Shown piece after piece: positions 34,486-45,222 of a stretch of 64,000 nucleotides of DNA; the first letter of the stretch is position 1; each line of letters starts with the position of its first letter. A program made the translations under genes and the position numbers. Source of the stretch: Cydia pomonella (Eukaryota; Arthropoda; Insecta; Lepidoptera; Tortricidae); assembly GCF_033807575.1 (NCBI RefSeq), contig NC_084729.1:8990001-9054000 (forward strand), written 5' to 3'. The notes below the pieces were generated by a model. It was given only the letters and a program-made list of their open reading frames with translations. It was not told where the DNA came from and did no database searches.

Positions 34486-34800
34486 TGCCACGGCTCATGG
34501 GTGGGAGCCTGGGGTCCACTTGGCAATGGCAACTAATCCCGAGAATTGGCGTAGGCACTAGTTTTTACGAAAGCGACTGCATCTAACCTTTCAACCTAGA
34601 GGGTAAACTAGGCCTTATCTTATTGGCATTAGTCCAGTTTCCTCACGATGTTTTCTTTCTCCGAGAAGCGACTGGTAAATATCAAGTGACATTTCGTACA
34701 TAAGTTCTGATAAACTCATTGGTACGAGCTGGGAGTCCCCGGGGGAACCCGCGACCTCCGGATTGCAAGTCGCACGCTTTTACCGCTAGGCCACCAGCGC
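34486..34800 (-). repeat. tRNA-derived SINE, second family (gene 3 flank)
   Basis: Reverse orientation; box A ccgctaggccacc at the right end. Positional counterpart of 20241-20545 and 30861-31160. Confidence 0.85.
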
Positions 34801-35050
34801 CACAGCGAAAGAAGATTCAAGAAGTTTTAAACATAGGTACATAATAAAAGTACACAATAATGCTTACAAACTAATTGAAAGGGAAAGTGGCTCAGCTAAT
34901 GTCTGCGCCAAAAGGCCTCGGGGCACAGCGGCCCTAAGGACTTCCAGCAACGGACGCTGTTATTCTGCCACCGCCGTATTTGTAACTAGCCAAGGACAAT
35001 AGAAAACGTCTAAAACGATTGAAATTATTTACAGTTTATTTTTAAATTAA

Positions 35051-35193
35051 TGTACAGTCGCCATCAGATATATCGAAGCGACCGAGGTGCTCAAAAATAT
35101 CTGTACACGCACTCTAACGCCTTGACAATAGAGGCGAGCTCAGATATTTATGAGCATCTTGGCCGCTCCGATATATCTGATGGCGACTGTACA
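35051..35193. mobile_element. Palindromic MITE (tacagtcgccatcagata type)
   Basis: Counterpart of 19871-19997 in the gene 3 flank, so it predates the duplication. Confidence 0.9.
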
Positions 35194-35590
35194 ATACATT
35201 ACATTAGCCTAATCTAAAATATTTAATTAATTTACAATATCGTTTACAATTACAGCTACAACAACAAAACAATGTAATATAAAGACAAAGGAGTTATGAA
35301 CTAAATATATCTGTGAATAAAACTAGATTAAATCTAAAATTAAACGCGCAATATAAAAACTATAACGCTCGCTGCGTTACCGCGTTCAATTGCGATGGAC
35401 AGCCTTTGCATCAGGAATCACCCGGAGCACGGAGCAAAGCCCCTTTTTTGCAGGCGGCGCCCCACTTCCCTAAGGAATGTTTTTGCTTCTGCGCACCAAC
35501 AACCGGAATAATGTAATAAATCATTTACAATACCTTCAAATCAAATTTATAAAACCCCCTTTATAAATCTATCAGTACCGCCTATGTGAG

Positions 35591-36606
35591 CTATGCTACA
35601 TCCTGTGTCTCGCCGACTGTCAAACGTCGCGTACGTGTTTTGTTCACATAACACCTCACTTCCTGTTTCCTTACACGATGTTCCAAACCACTATTATGGT
35701 TGCTGCCATAACTATACTGTTCACACTGGTAAGATTTACCATGTGAGCTTATATGTTGTTGCAAAAGACTTTTACTTCCGCTAGCATAACTACACTGGTC
35801 ACATTTGTAAGGCATGTCAGCAATGTGATACCACATATGAGCTTTCAAAGCACCTTTGTACGCACTAGCATAACTACACTGGTCACACTGGTATGGTTTC
35901 TCATTAGTATGTTTCCTTACATGATCCTGAAAAGATCTTTTGTATGCACTAGCAAAATCACACTGGTTACATTTGTGAAGATTTTCACCAGTATGTTGTC
36001 TTGTATGGATTAAGAAATAACGTCGGTTATTATAAGCATAACTACACTGATCACATTTGTATACCTTTTCACCAGTGTGTTTTCTTATATGAGCTTTCAA
36101 ATGACCTTTTTGGTTGCTAACATAACTACACTGGTCGCATTTGTAGGGCTTTTCACCTGTATGTCCCCTTATATGAACTATCAAATGACCTTTTTGGTTG
36201 CTGGCATAACTACACTGGTCACATTTGTAGGGCTTTTCACCAGTATGTGTCCTTATATGAACTTGTAAAGCTTCTTTGTATGCAGTGGCATAATTACACT
36301 GCTCATATTTGTGGGGCTTTTTACCAGTGTGTTTCTTTATATGGATATTTAAACTATATTTTGTTCGGCTAGCATAACTACACTGATCACATTGGTAAGG
36401 TTTCTCACTAGTATGTGACCTTACATGAACTTGCAAATCGCCTTTGTATGCACTAGCATTAGTGCACTGGCCATGTTTGAAAAGGTTGTTTTCAGAATGT
36501 GTCCGTACATGACGTATCAAAGAGGTTTTTCTGGCTGTTGTAAATTTACAGTGAGCACATTGGTAAGGTTCGGGTCTACTTCCTGGCCTCTTCTGTGGAG
36601 TTCGTC
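35591..36606 (-). CDS. Gene 3, exon 2: C2H2 finger array
   Basis: The acceptor is ttgttgttgcag on the minus strand; the frame is open from the start of the exon, and phase 1 fits exon 1 at 41917. Of 11 finger positions, eight keep all ligands. Position 2 (FKHGQC) and the last (CEQY, ending RKQ) are degenerate as in gene 1. Position 4 has Tyr for the first Cys (HKYEQC). The tail RCYVNKTRTRRLTVGETQ is shared. It is inverted relative to genes 1 and 2, and its 3' flank (34486-35590) is inverted with it, so the whole locus moved as a unit. The upstream donor is damaged (see exon 1), so splicing is doubtful. Confidence 0.85.
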
Positions 36607-37360
36607 CTGCAACAACAATGTTTTATTTATGGAGACCATACATAAATTAATTTATTATTTGTTTTACAAGGGGGCAAAGTTGTTATTTTGATACCTGACT
36701 AACCTGAGCAAGCGTAAAATTCCAAAATTGAACTAAGAGTGGATCAAGTGGTTCATAAAGTGGAATCTTAACCGTTGTGAGGGTTTAAGGCATAAAAGTA
36801 AAACAAATTACACTACATTTTTCAATAATAACCACACTAATGCGTAAACAATACTAACTGTAAAACATGAACTAGAACCAAATCCAAATAATCATTATTA
36901 TACGGTGAGGGCCAGCACCAACAGCATCCTAGCAATGTTTGCAAGCAGGTTGGATGGTGCGTATCTGAACCACTGCAGTGCGCTCCATGTATTCGGCAAT
37001 ATGTAATGTATACTAACACTAGACGTAAGATAAGTAGGTACTAACATTGATATGTAATTTTGGCAATTTGTTATATGTAATTTTAATGTAATCAGAATAT
37101 TGTTAAATTTTATTAATTAACTTATTTATTTATTTAATTTGTTGTAATGTTTTATGTTTGTTGTATGATCCCAGATGGTTGAAATAAATTATAATGTATT
37201 TATTTATATTATTTATTATTCAATATTTTTCATTTAAAAGTCAATTCTAATGAACAAGCTTAAGTGGCTCTAGTAGCCAGCAATATAATAAAGCCATTTA
37301 TTCCGAAGTATATACATTTCAAATGAGTTTATTTACTTCATTTTTATTTTTTATAGTATA
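36607..37360. other. Gene 3 intron, exon-proximal part
   Basis: 36607-36890 matches the reverse of 17222-17572. 36900-37200 (plus) is a LINE tail (STNSILAMFASRLDG...), the same family as 55384-55720, inserted into it. Confidence 0.6.
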
Positions 37361-37364
37361 TCCC

Positions 37365-37460
37365 TCAGTTTGGTGTGCCGTAAGGCATAGGCCTCCTCCA
37401 ACTGTCTCCATTGGGCTCTGTCTGCTGCAACCCTCATCCAGTATGGCCCCAGAGTCAGAC
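37365..37460 (-). pseudogene. RTE-like LINE fragment
   Basis: Minus strand: ...WMRVAADRAQWRQLEEAYAL, the C-terminal RTE motif. Confidence 0.65.
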
Positions 37461-37500
37461 GAATAATGTCATATTTAGCCAGCAATAGCTGAATATTTGA

Positions 37501-37780
37501 CGACCGGTTTGGCCTAGTGGGTAGTGACCCTGCCTACGAAGCTGATGGTCCCGGGTTCAAATCCTGGTAAGGGCATTTGTTCGTGTGATGAGCATGGATA
37601 TTTGTTCCTGAGTCATGGGTGTTTCCTATGTGTTTATGTATTTATTAATATTTATATATTATATATATATCGTTGTTTAAGTACCCTCAACACAAGCCTT
37701 ATTGAGCTTACTGTGGGACTTAGTCAATTTGTGTAATAATGTCCTATAATATTTATTTATTTATTTATTTATATTTATTT
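37501..37780 (+). repeat. tRNA-derived SINE (2631 family)
   Basis: Intact head (tggcctagtgg...gggttcaaatcc) and tail. aatagct occurs on both sides (37487 and 37781), within copia sequence. Confidence 0.85.
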
Positions 37781-38015
37781 AATAGCTAGATGCCATAAAA
37801 TGTGAGTATGATGCTCTAGTAAAAAGCAATGTCTAGGAATTTGTGGATAGGTCCATTGGTAAAAATTTAATAAAATGTAAATGGGTGTATCTAAATATGA
37901 AGCTTCTAGTAATTTTTGATTGTTTTGAAGCAACATTGGTCGCCAGGGGTTCTACCCGACGAGAAGGCATTGGTTATAAGGAAACATTCGCTCCTGTTGT
38001 TAGTCACTCGATAAG
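37781..38015 (+). pseudogene. Ty1/copia RT fragment in gene 3 intron
   Basis: Plus strand reads KCKWVYLNMK...LVARGSTRREGIGYKETFAPVV. Counterpart of 16930-17215 and 28618-29030. Confidence 0.75.
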
Positions 38016-38119
38016 GGGTCTAGCTCTGACCCGAGAAGATTCAATCCCCTCCTAAATTGTAGGAGGGTATCCTAATATTGACCGGCAAGAAAGTCGGCGA
38101 GATTTAAGTCTGATTAGAA

Positions 38120-38290
38120 AACGTATAGCAGGCTAAGCTAATAAGAGTGCCCCCATGAGGGATTTATACTTTTAGGTGGAGTAGTGGCTGGACCTAAAAA
38201 CACTGTATGCCTAATATCAGCCTTCGAACTTCTTTTGTTTCAGATTTATTGACAATAATGTCAAAAAAATTAAGGCCTCAGAAGTGGGTG
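38120..38290 (+). repeat. Repeat shared with 18890-19050
   Basis: Common blocks: cactgtatgcctaatatcagccttcga; cttcttttgtttcaga. Confidence 0.6.
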
Positions 38291-38689
38291 ATTAAAATCT
38301 TTCGGGTTCCTCGTGTTACACAGTGTATATTAAAATCTATGAATAGATACAAAATTATTTAGTATTGATAAATCAAAGATTCGGTCCCTCGTATTTACTA
38401 CTCTTAATAAAAATAATAAAGCAAGTAAGACAAATCTCACGACTTCTTTAAAAAAAAATCGAAATTAAAAAAATTATTCTGCAAGTAGGCTCCAAGGGCT
38501 CTTTTACAAGTCAATGTAACATTTATAGTAACATCATAAAGTGACATGAAAAATACATAACAACATTTATAAATACAACAGCCAATAGCTGGGTAAACAT
38601 TACATTATAATAATCTTAAAATAAATAATTACTACAATACAATAGAAATGTATGGCCTTAAAAATAAAAATACATTAAATCTGGAGATG

Positions 38690-39660
38690 TAAAAGGTCCC
38701 CAATGTCAGAGTACTAATACTAATAAGATTTGGAGGTGTAAAGTCTCTCCAAGTGTCAAAATAAAATTTATGCTAAATAAATAAATCGCGTCTGGACTGT
38801 TAAGCTAGCAGTCTCATAAACTAATGCTACAGAATACATAATTAGTATGTACCAAGTCAAGAATATTATACAATATTACAGAGACATATAGCCTCCACGG
38901 TTAATACATTAAGTTTGGAGATGTATAAGGTCCCCACGGTCTGAGAAAGATAATAATACCCAGTAATAATGACATTAATAAGATTTGGAGGCGTAAAGGC
39001 TCTCCAAGTGTCAAAGAATTAAAAAATAAAAAAGTGTATGAAATACATGGGTCAAGGTTCTCACCAGGAGGGGACAAAATATTCTCAAAAATCCGTCGCG
39101 TAATTAATGGACGCCCCCCAAGAAAAGAGAACCAAAAGATATCTCAAACTACAGACGATAACTAGTCAGCATATTCAAGCTTTTCTCAATAATCATAAAT
39201 CAACGGATAAGTCCAACTATAGAATTACACCAACCCATAGAGCAAGCGGGCTTCAGGAGAGGTTTTTCAACAATCAACCACATGCACACACTGGAACTAC
39301 TTATAGAGAAATACCACGACTCAAAACTCAAACATTTATCTAGCTAATAGGGCACAAGGGCACTTTTACTCGTCAAGATGCATTTTTTTACACAGAAGCA
39401 ATAAAAATAAATGATCAACAGTTAATATATTGCTAATATTAATTCCATAATATATCATAATTACTTAGAGATGTATAAAGGTCTCTTTCGTCTGTCTGTC
39501 GAATTATGAAAAAAAACACACACAAATACTAGAAAAAAATTAAAGTTCTTTAGAGATGTAAATGTGACTAAAATAAAAACTAATTAATTAAATTATCGTT
39601 AGAGATGTATAGGGTCTCCAAGAGTAGCGGGTCCTATAGTTGAAAAATAATTTTATAAAC
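38690..39660 (+). repeat. Region with recurring 'gagatgtataaggtctcc' motif
   Basis: The motif, which can pair its ends (gagat.../...tctcc), occurs at about 38686, 38729, 38916, 38983, 39467, 39549 and 39598. Relatives lie at 11517 and, inverted, at 57735. Probably a retroelement 3' region. Confidence 0.5.
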
Positions 39661-39964
39661 TGAAACAAATAAACAAGCACCCAATGAGGTGTCTCACGTC
39701 AATCGCTATCGCGATTAATTTCGCCCCTAAGGGTGCTATGTCAAACATGGAAGTTCATGAAAAAAGTTATAGATAAAATATCTTGTCAAAGGGGAATGGA
39801 GCGGCATTAAAACATCCAAAAATGAAGGTATAAAAATAAGAAACTAAACCGAGGCTAAAGACGCGCTTTGACACACCTAAGAACTAAAATAGAAGTGGGC
39901 AGGACATGTATCACAGCTCCCGGAACTAAGAAAACAGGGTAAATGAAAACCTATTACTAGATGG

Positions 39965-40102
39965 TACAGACAAGTGTAAAAATATGGGTGTACACATCTT
40001 ACTCAAAAATATGTCCCATAGCATCTTATTCCAGTGTAATAAGAGCGTAGTACCATATTTTTGAGGCGATTCTTTCGATACATATTTTTACACTTGACTG
40101 TA
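39965..40102. mobile_element. MITE (tacagtcaagtgtaaaaatat type)
   Basis: Inverted ends acaagtgtaaaaatat / atatttttacacttg; second copy at 60141-60278. Confidence 0.85.
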
Positions 40103-40224
40103 CAAATAAAAATATTGCTGGCTTAAATTGAATGCAAACAGCCCAAGACAGAGATAGATGGGAAACTTCCTGCCTGCCAAGCCTTCACCTGCGAAGACAG
40201 GGTTCTTGCAAAAAAATTTTTTAA

Positions 40225-40560
40225 TACTATGATGGTGACAAACAAGCATACGGCCCGCCTGATGGTAAGCAGTCACCGCAGCCTATGGACGCCCGCAAAT
40301 CCAGAGACGTTACATGCGCGTTGCCAACCCTTTAAAAATCTGTACACTCCTTTTTTGAAGAACCCCACACCGAAGACCCTCGGGAAAACTTCGTAAGGGA
40401 GCTCATTCCACAGCTGAAGCATCCACAGGAGGAAATTCCTCTTGAACCGCACAGTATGCGACCATTTAGGTTCTAAGGTGTGAGGATGAACACCTTGAGG
40501 ATGGTGGTGCGGTGATAGAAAGTGGCCATTGGCATCATGTCAAACCATTCCTCAGAGCAC
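40225..40560 (+). repeat. Retroelement 3' repeat (acaagcatacggcccgcctga)
   Basis: Same family at 43030-43145 (inverted), 55172-55390 (related) and 63945-64000. Confidence 0.6.
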
Positions 40561-41087
40561 AGCCCATAAAAATATTAACTTTATCTTTTTATCATGACAA
40601 AATAATAAAAATGATAAATGATGATATTGATGATTTAGGATAACTTTACTTAAGATTAATATTGACCACCATGGAATGTAAAAAATTGCAAGAAATAAAA
40701 GGCTTTTTTTTTTGTTTTATTAAATGCATTTATGGCCTCAAACAGGCAAGTAGAATGTGGAAAAAAACAAAAATGATTTAGTGATTTTAGCTTTATTATT
40801 GGTGACTTTTATGTATTTTTTTTACATGTTGTGGCATATTCACATTTGTACCTGCTACTTGTATGGCGGTGGTCACATGGGGCGGGCACAGATGGGAACA
40901 CACCAAATGTGTTAAACATTTTTGAAAATGAATTTAATGTTAAAAATTTAGTTCTGCTCAAGAGCTGTTTAGGTATAAAATGTTTCTAGAGATAGAGTAT
41001 CTTTTTATTTTTTTATTATAGCTGTTTTGATGTGGCACCCAAATGCTGTTTATTAGCTTTACTAGTTTCTTCACTGATGTGTTGTTA

Positions 41088-41285
41088 AATGTTTTGGGTG
41101 CCCACCTGCCAGTCAGCATAGGCCTCCTCCAGTCTTCTCCGTTCATTCCTGTCTCTGGCAACCCTGGTCCATGTGGCACCAGCAACAGGCCTGATGTTGT
41201 CATCCCATCGTTTGAACTGCCTTCCTCTTTTCCTTTTACAGCCTCCTGGGTACCACTGGATCACCTTTTTACACTTTTTGGAGAT
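41088..41285 (-). pseudogene. RTE-like LINE fragment
   Basis: Minus strand reads VIQWYPGGCKRKRGRQFKRW followed by ...GATWTRVARDRNERRRLEEAY, the RTE C-terminal block. Confidence 0.7.
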
Positions 41286-41548
41286 AGAGTTAGGGGAACT
41301 TTAACTCTAGATCAGAGTGAATATATACACATGTGGAGAACTTTAAACTTGTAAAATCTGACAATAATGACTGTTTACAAGATATTTTTAACGATCAACA
41401 ACTTCTAGATTGCTTGATCATAGAAAAATAACTGGACATAGAGTACTCACTAAATACCGCTAGTAAGTGTAAGCTTGTCTCCTCATTACCACAGTGTGGA
41501 CAGGAGGCATGTCTACTGATGCCCATAAATTGAGATATTGATTGAGAA

Positions 41549-41914
41549 CTATTCGCGTTCTTGTAGAGATCCTAACAGGCTCATATTAGAAGTTACTCCA
41601 AAACTAGCACTCTATAGTAAAAGCTGTCTCAAAATGTGTGTTAAGCTTTTTAACAAATTACCTGACCACCTTAAAGAATTGAATGCCAAAACACTAAAAC
41701 AAGACTCTATGGCTAATTGATAAAAACTTGTATAATATTAATGACATTTTAAATTATGGTTCCTTATGTTGTATATACCCGGCCGTCTATTTTGTTTGTA
41801 TGTCCTAGAGTTTAATGTGTAAATTTGGACGCTACTATGTATTTAATCATGTGTTACCCAATAACAATAGTAAGATCCATTGTACCATGTTTAATGCAAA
41901 TAAAATGAAATGAA
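41549..41914 (+). mobile_element. LINE 3' end inserted at the gene 3 splice donor
   Basis: It encodes RLILEVTPKLALYSKSC...KLFNKLPDHLKEL, the usual CR1/Jockey-like C-terminal tail, then a 3' UTR ending 'aataaaatgaaatgaa'. Its right end abuts the AC (complement of GT) of the gene 3 donor, and its left end abuts the intron sequence 'ttgagaac' that in genes 1 and 2 follows the donor directly. Confidence 0.8.
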
Positions 41915-41916
41915 AC

Positions 41917-42382
41917 CTGTTGTTGTGTGGCGCACACCATGCCGCTCCACTAGCTTGGGGTCGAACACGAGGTCATCTTTTACAGCGTGGTCGGTGTACA
42001 GCTCCGCCGCCGCGTTCACGCCGAGTGACTCGTCTTTTACAGTCACATCTGAGCACGAAGGCTCGGCTTTTATAGGCACACTGTTGCACCTGAGCTCGTG
42101 TTTTGTAAAAACAGCATCCACTAAAGGCTCGGCTTTTATAGACACACGCTCGCTACCGAGCTCGTCTTTTACAAACACAGCATCAACCAGTAAAGGCTCG
42201 GCTTTTATAGTAATGTTCTCCCACCTGGGCTCGTCTTTTACAAAAACAGCATCCAGTAAAAGCTCAGATTTAACAGACACACCCCCAAACGTGGGTTCAT
42301 TCGTTATACACGCATCCTCACAAGGCTCAGCCTTCACGCAAACACTCTCCGTGCCCTGTAACTGTAACGCTGATGACTCCAT
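41917..42382 (-). CDS. Gene 3, exon 1: poly-SUMO-consensus N-terminal domain
   Basis: ATG at 42382 (MESSALQLQG). With 155 codons it is the longest of the three paralogues. SUMO-consensus sites: VKAEP, VKSEL, VKDEP, IKAEP, VKDEL, IKAEP, IKAEP and VKDES, plus decayed TKHEL and VKDDL. The repeat unit IKAEP-x-x-VDAVF-x-KxE is present once more than in gene 1. The family motif is altered to AELYTDHAVKDDLVFDPK, the only copy with changes there. The homologous donor acag|GT is now followed by TTCA, from an inserted LINE, in place of GAGT or TAGT. Reading through gives a stop at 41891. Confidence 0.75.
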
Positions 42383-42570
42383 CGTCAACTATGTATGTTG
42401 GTTCACTTAACGTATACCTCAAGTAAACAGAGGTAGAATCTTTGTTCAAGTAGGATATTGTTTCAAATCCATACAAAATATATTCAAAGACGGTTAATTG
42501 CTCCAAAAGCTGTGCAATAAAATTTCTAGGTAGAATCGTAAAATAAAATGAGTATTTATTTAAATGTCAA
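42383..42570 (-). promoter_or_regulatory. Conserved upstream block of gene 3
   Basis: Minus strand resembles 9480-9659 and 26330-26503 up to the start codon; homology fades beyond about 42570. Confidence 0.45.
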
Positions 42571-43960
42571 ATTTGGCAATTAGTGAAAGCATAAAATGCA
42601 TAATAAATCGCGTCTGGACTGACTGATTCATTGGCGTCGTAAATGTCGTAATGGCGTGCGTTCAAATATCTAATATGTTCCGCGTACCATGTGTTCGAAC
42701 AGGGTAATACCATGGCAATACATAGGCGTACCGGACATGATTCTGGCCCGACATCGGGACAATCTGTCAATAAGTCAAAAAAGAATAAAGAAGACTATGC
42801 TCATCTCCTTCTTTTAGCTGCTAGTACTAGCGTAAGATAAAGACAGTGTGATTCTCTCTATATTTAAAATGAGACAGTCCTGGGCCAAACGATATGCTAT
42901 AAATAAATAAAAATTCAATTTAATCAAGTGGAATAGTCCAGCCAAATTTCATTTCTACGTTCATACCATCTGATTGGGGGACAAATCGTCCCGTCTGGAT
43001 AGTATTTAAGTAAAATCCTAATCTACTAATAATAATCTACGCGCATGTAACTCCTCTGGAGTTGCAGGCGTACATAGGCTACGGAGACTGCTTACCATCA
43101 GGCGGGCCGTATGCTTGTTTGCCACCGACGTAGTATTAAAAAAAAATCTGAGGTAATGTCTCCATGGTTTCTGAACGCCCTCTGTTTAATATCAAGTGTC
43201 AAAGTCAAAATAATAAAACTTGTTGTTTTAATAGGTTAACAATGCTTTTACCACTATAATATCAATATCATTGTGTTTAAAATGTACCGGGTCTCATATC
43301 GAGTATTTCGACGAATACAATATGTGCGAACTTCAGTAGATAATCGACAACGACAACATTGAGGACGGCTGCATTTGTCTTTGGCAAGTAGTTACTGCAA
43401 TTTTAACATAATACACACGTGAACTGCGATACTAAATGTTTGTGTGTATGGAGGAGGCCGTCTGCTGTAACAGTTAGGGAAAGTACAATGAAACAACCCA
43501 TATTATTATTATTATTATTATTTTATTTGATACACTAGCAGCTCTTGGAGCTGATGCGTGACGCGTGTATATCTTGTGTTTATTTAGCATTTTCTAATGT
43601 CCTAAATTGTATATCTAGTCTGTTTTTTAATGAGTTCACATGCACTAACAACATTGTCTGGTTTGGGGTGGTGATATGCTAACTCAAAGAGGACTAATTT
43701 ATTTTCAACAAGCCTACCCTTATTACAAGAATTCCTAATCTGCCTACTTAAACAACATCTGCCATTGTACTTAAAAACACATGATGAAATGCATTTCAAA
43801 GCACCAGCACAGAGTAATTAACAGACCCGTTATCAGTGGTGAAGAAATATTGAAAATACTAGGGCTGGCACTACACATAAATATTTACACGCGTATAATT
43901 TGATATAGGTACCTAATATTTGATGAAAACAATATACCTACTTATTTCATTCATCTTACT
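42571..43960. other. No gene; repeat fragments
   Basis: 43030-43145 is the inverted 'cggcccgcctgatgg' repeat; (ATT)n at 43499-43525. The remainder is unrecognised. Confidence 0.4.
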
Positions 43961-44138
43961 AATATAAAGAGGAAAGATTTGTTTGTTTGTTTGCATTGAA
44001 TAGCCTCCGAAACTACTGGACCAATTTGAAAAATTCTTTCATCATTGGAAAGCTACACTATCCCCAGTGAACATAGGCTATATTATATTTAAAAAATAAA
44101 TGTTGAATACCCGTGCGGAGCCGGGGGCTGCTAGTAAA
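43961..44138 (+). mobile_element. Helitron-like non-autonomous fragment
   Basis: Starts near 'tcttactaatataaag' and ends 'cccgtgcggagccgggggctgctag', with a short CCCG/CGGG hairpin before a CTAG end. Confidence 0.4.
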
Positions 44139-45214
44139 TATATATAATGTGAAGCCAATTGCCTTAAAAAAAGGTTTCATTTGGTTGTTGAACTCTATAA
44201 TAATACTTAGGTACTAAATTGACATTTATTTGTCAAAATATGTCTGATGTCATATACTTACTTAATTTTTTGTAAAATTTGAACTTCCTGGATAATTGTG
44301 CTGAATTCTCTCAGTTTATAATGGAGCTAATGGCAAAACTGGAAATAAACCGAATGCGATGCGGAAAAAATGGTTTGTAATTTTAGTAAAACTGTGCAAT
44401 AGACGATATTTTTTCTCCAATAGTTAATGATAATTTTTTTATCCTACAGATGTAACTATGAGTGAAATATAATAAGTAAAACTGGGAATCATAAATCTTG
44501 AAACTCATTTATTACCTATTTCCTGTATATATGTGTATTTTTACATTTCGTGATATAGATACAGATTCGGTGACAGTGCAATAATAAACCAAAAATAATG
44601 TGTTTCATCTTAAATTGTTTTAAGCGACATTTATACCAGTATGTCAAATGTACACGAATTAAATGAATATTGTGTGACAGCCCTATGATTCTATTTCAAT
44701 AAATTTTCACCACTGATAACGGGGTCTGGTAATCAATAGTACTACTATACAGAAATGACATTTTCTACACAACTGAAGTTTGACAGCGATTCAGGGACGA
44801 ACCATGCTGTTCCTTTCTAATGTATGGCATTATCCCGTTCGGCTATTTAGGGTTGTCAAAATTCAAGTCATTATCTTATCTGTGGTTGTGCACGCATAGG
44901 GACATCAAGTGGTGCCCACCCTAATAATTGCTGAGCTGGACAGAGCTGAGAATGACCAAATGGAGGAGTGTCACCTCACTGGCACCAGTTCCACAAGTTT
45001 TTTTCAAAATTTAATCAGTATCAGAAATTACGGAACATTGAACCCTGTCATTTTGAAATTAAGTTTAAAAATCATTGTTTATAGGGTGGTCAATTTGCCA
45101 TACAAAATCGATGTTTGCCCAGTAAGAGTTACAGTTAGCAGTTTAAAAAAATCATACTTCCACATAGCAAAATTAAACTTGCTGAATATGATTAACCTTT
45201 TGAATGACAAGAAC
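44139..45214. other. No gene recognised
   Basis: A 103-codon open frame at 44909-45220 has no recognisable domain and I do not call it. Confidence 0.35.
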
Positions 45215-45222
45215 ATCTAAAG

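Noticed and set aside
38690..39660. CRISPR array
   Set aside because: Spacing is irregular, repeats diverge, and the window is eukaryotic.
44909..45220. 103-codon frame just before the hAT-like element
   Set aside because: No domain, no splice context, and the frame runs into the element end.
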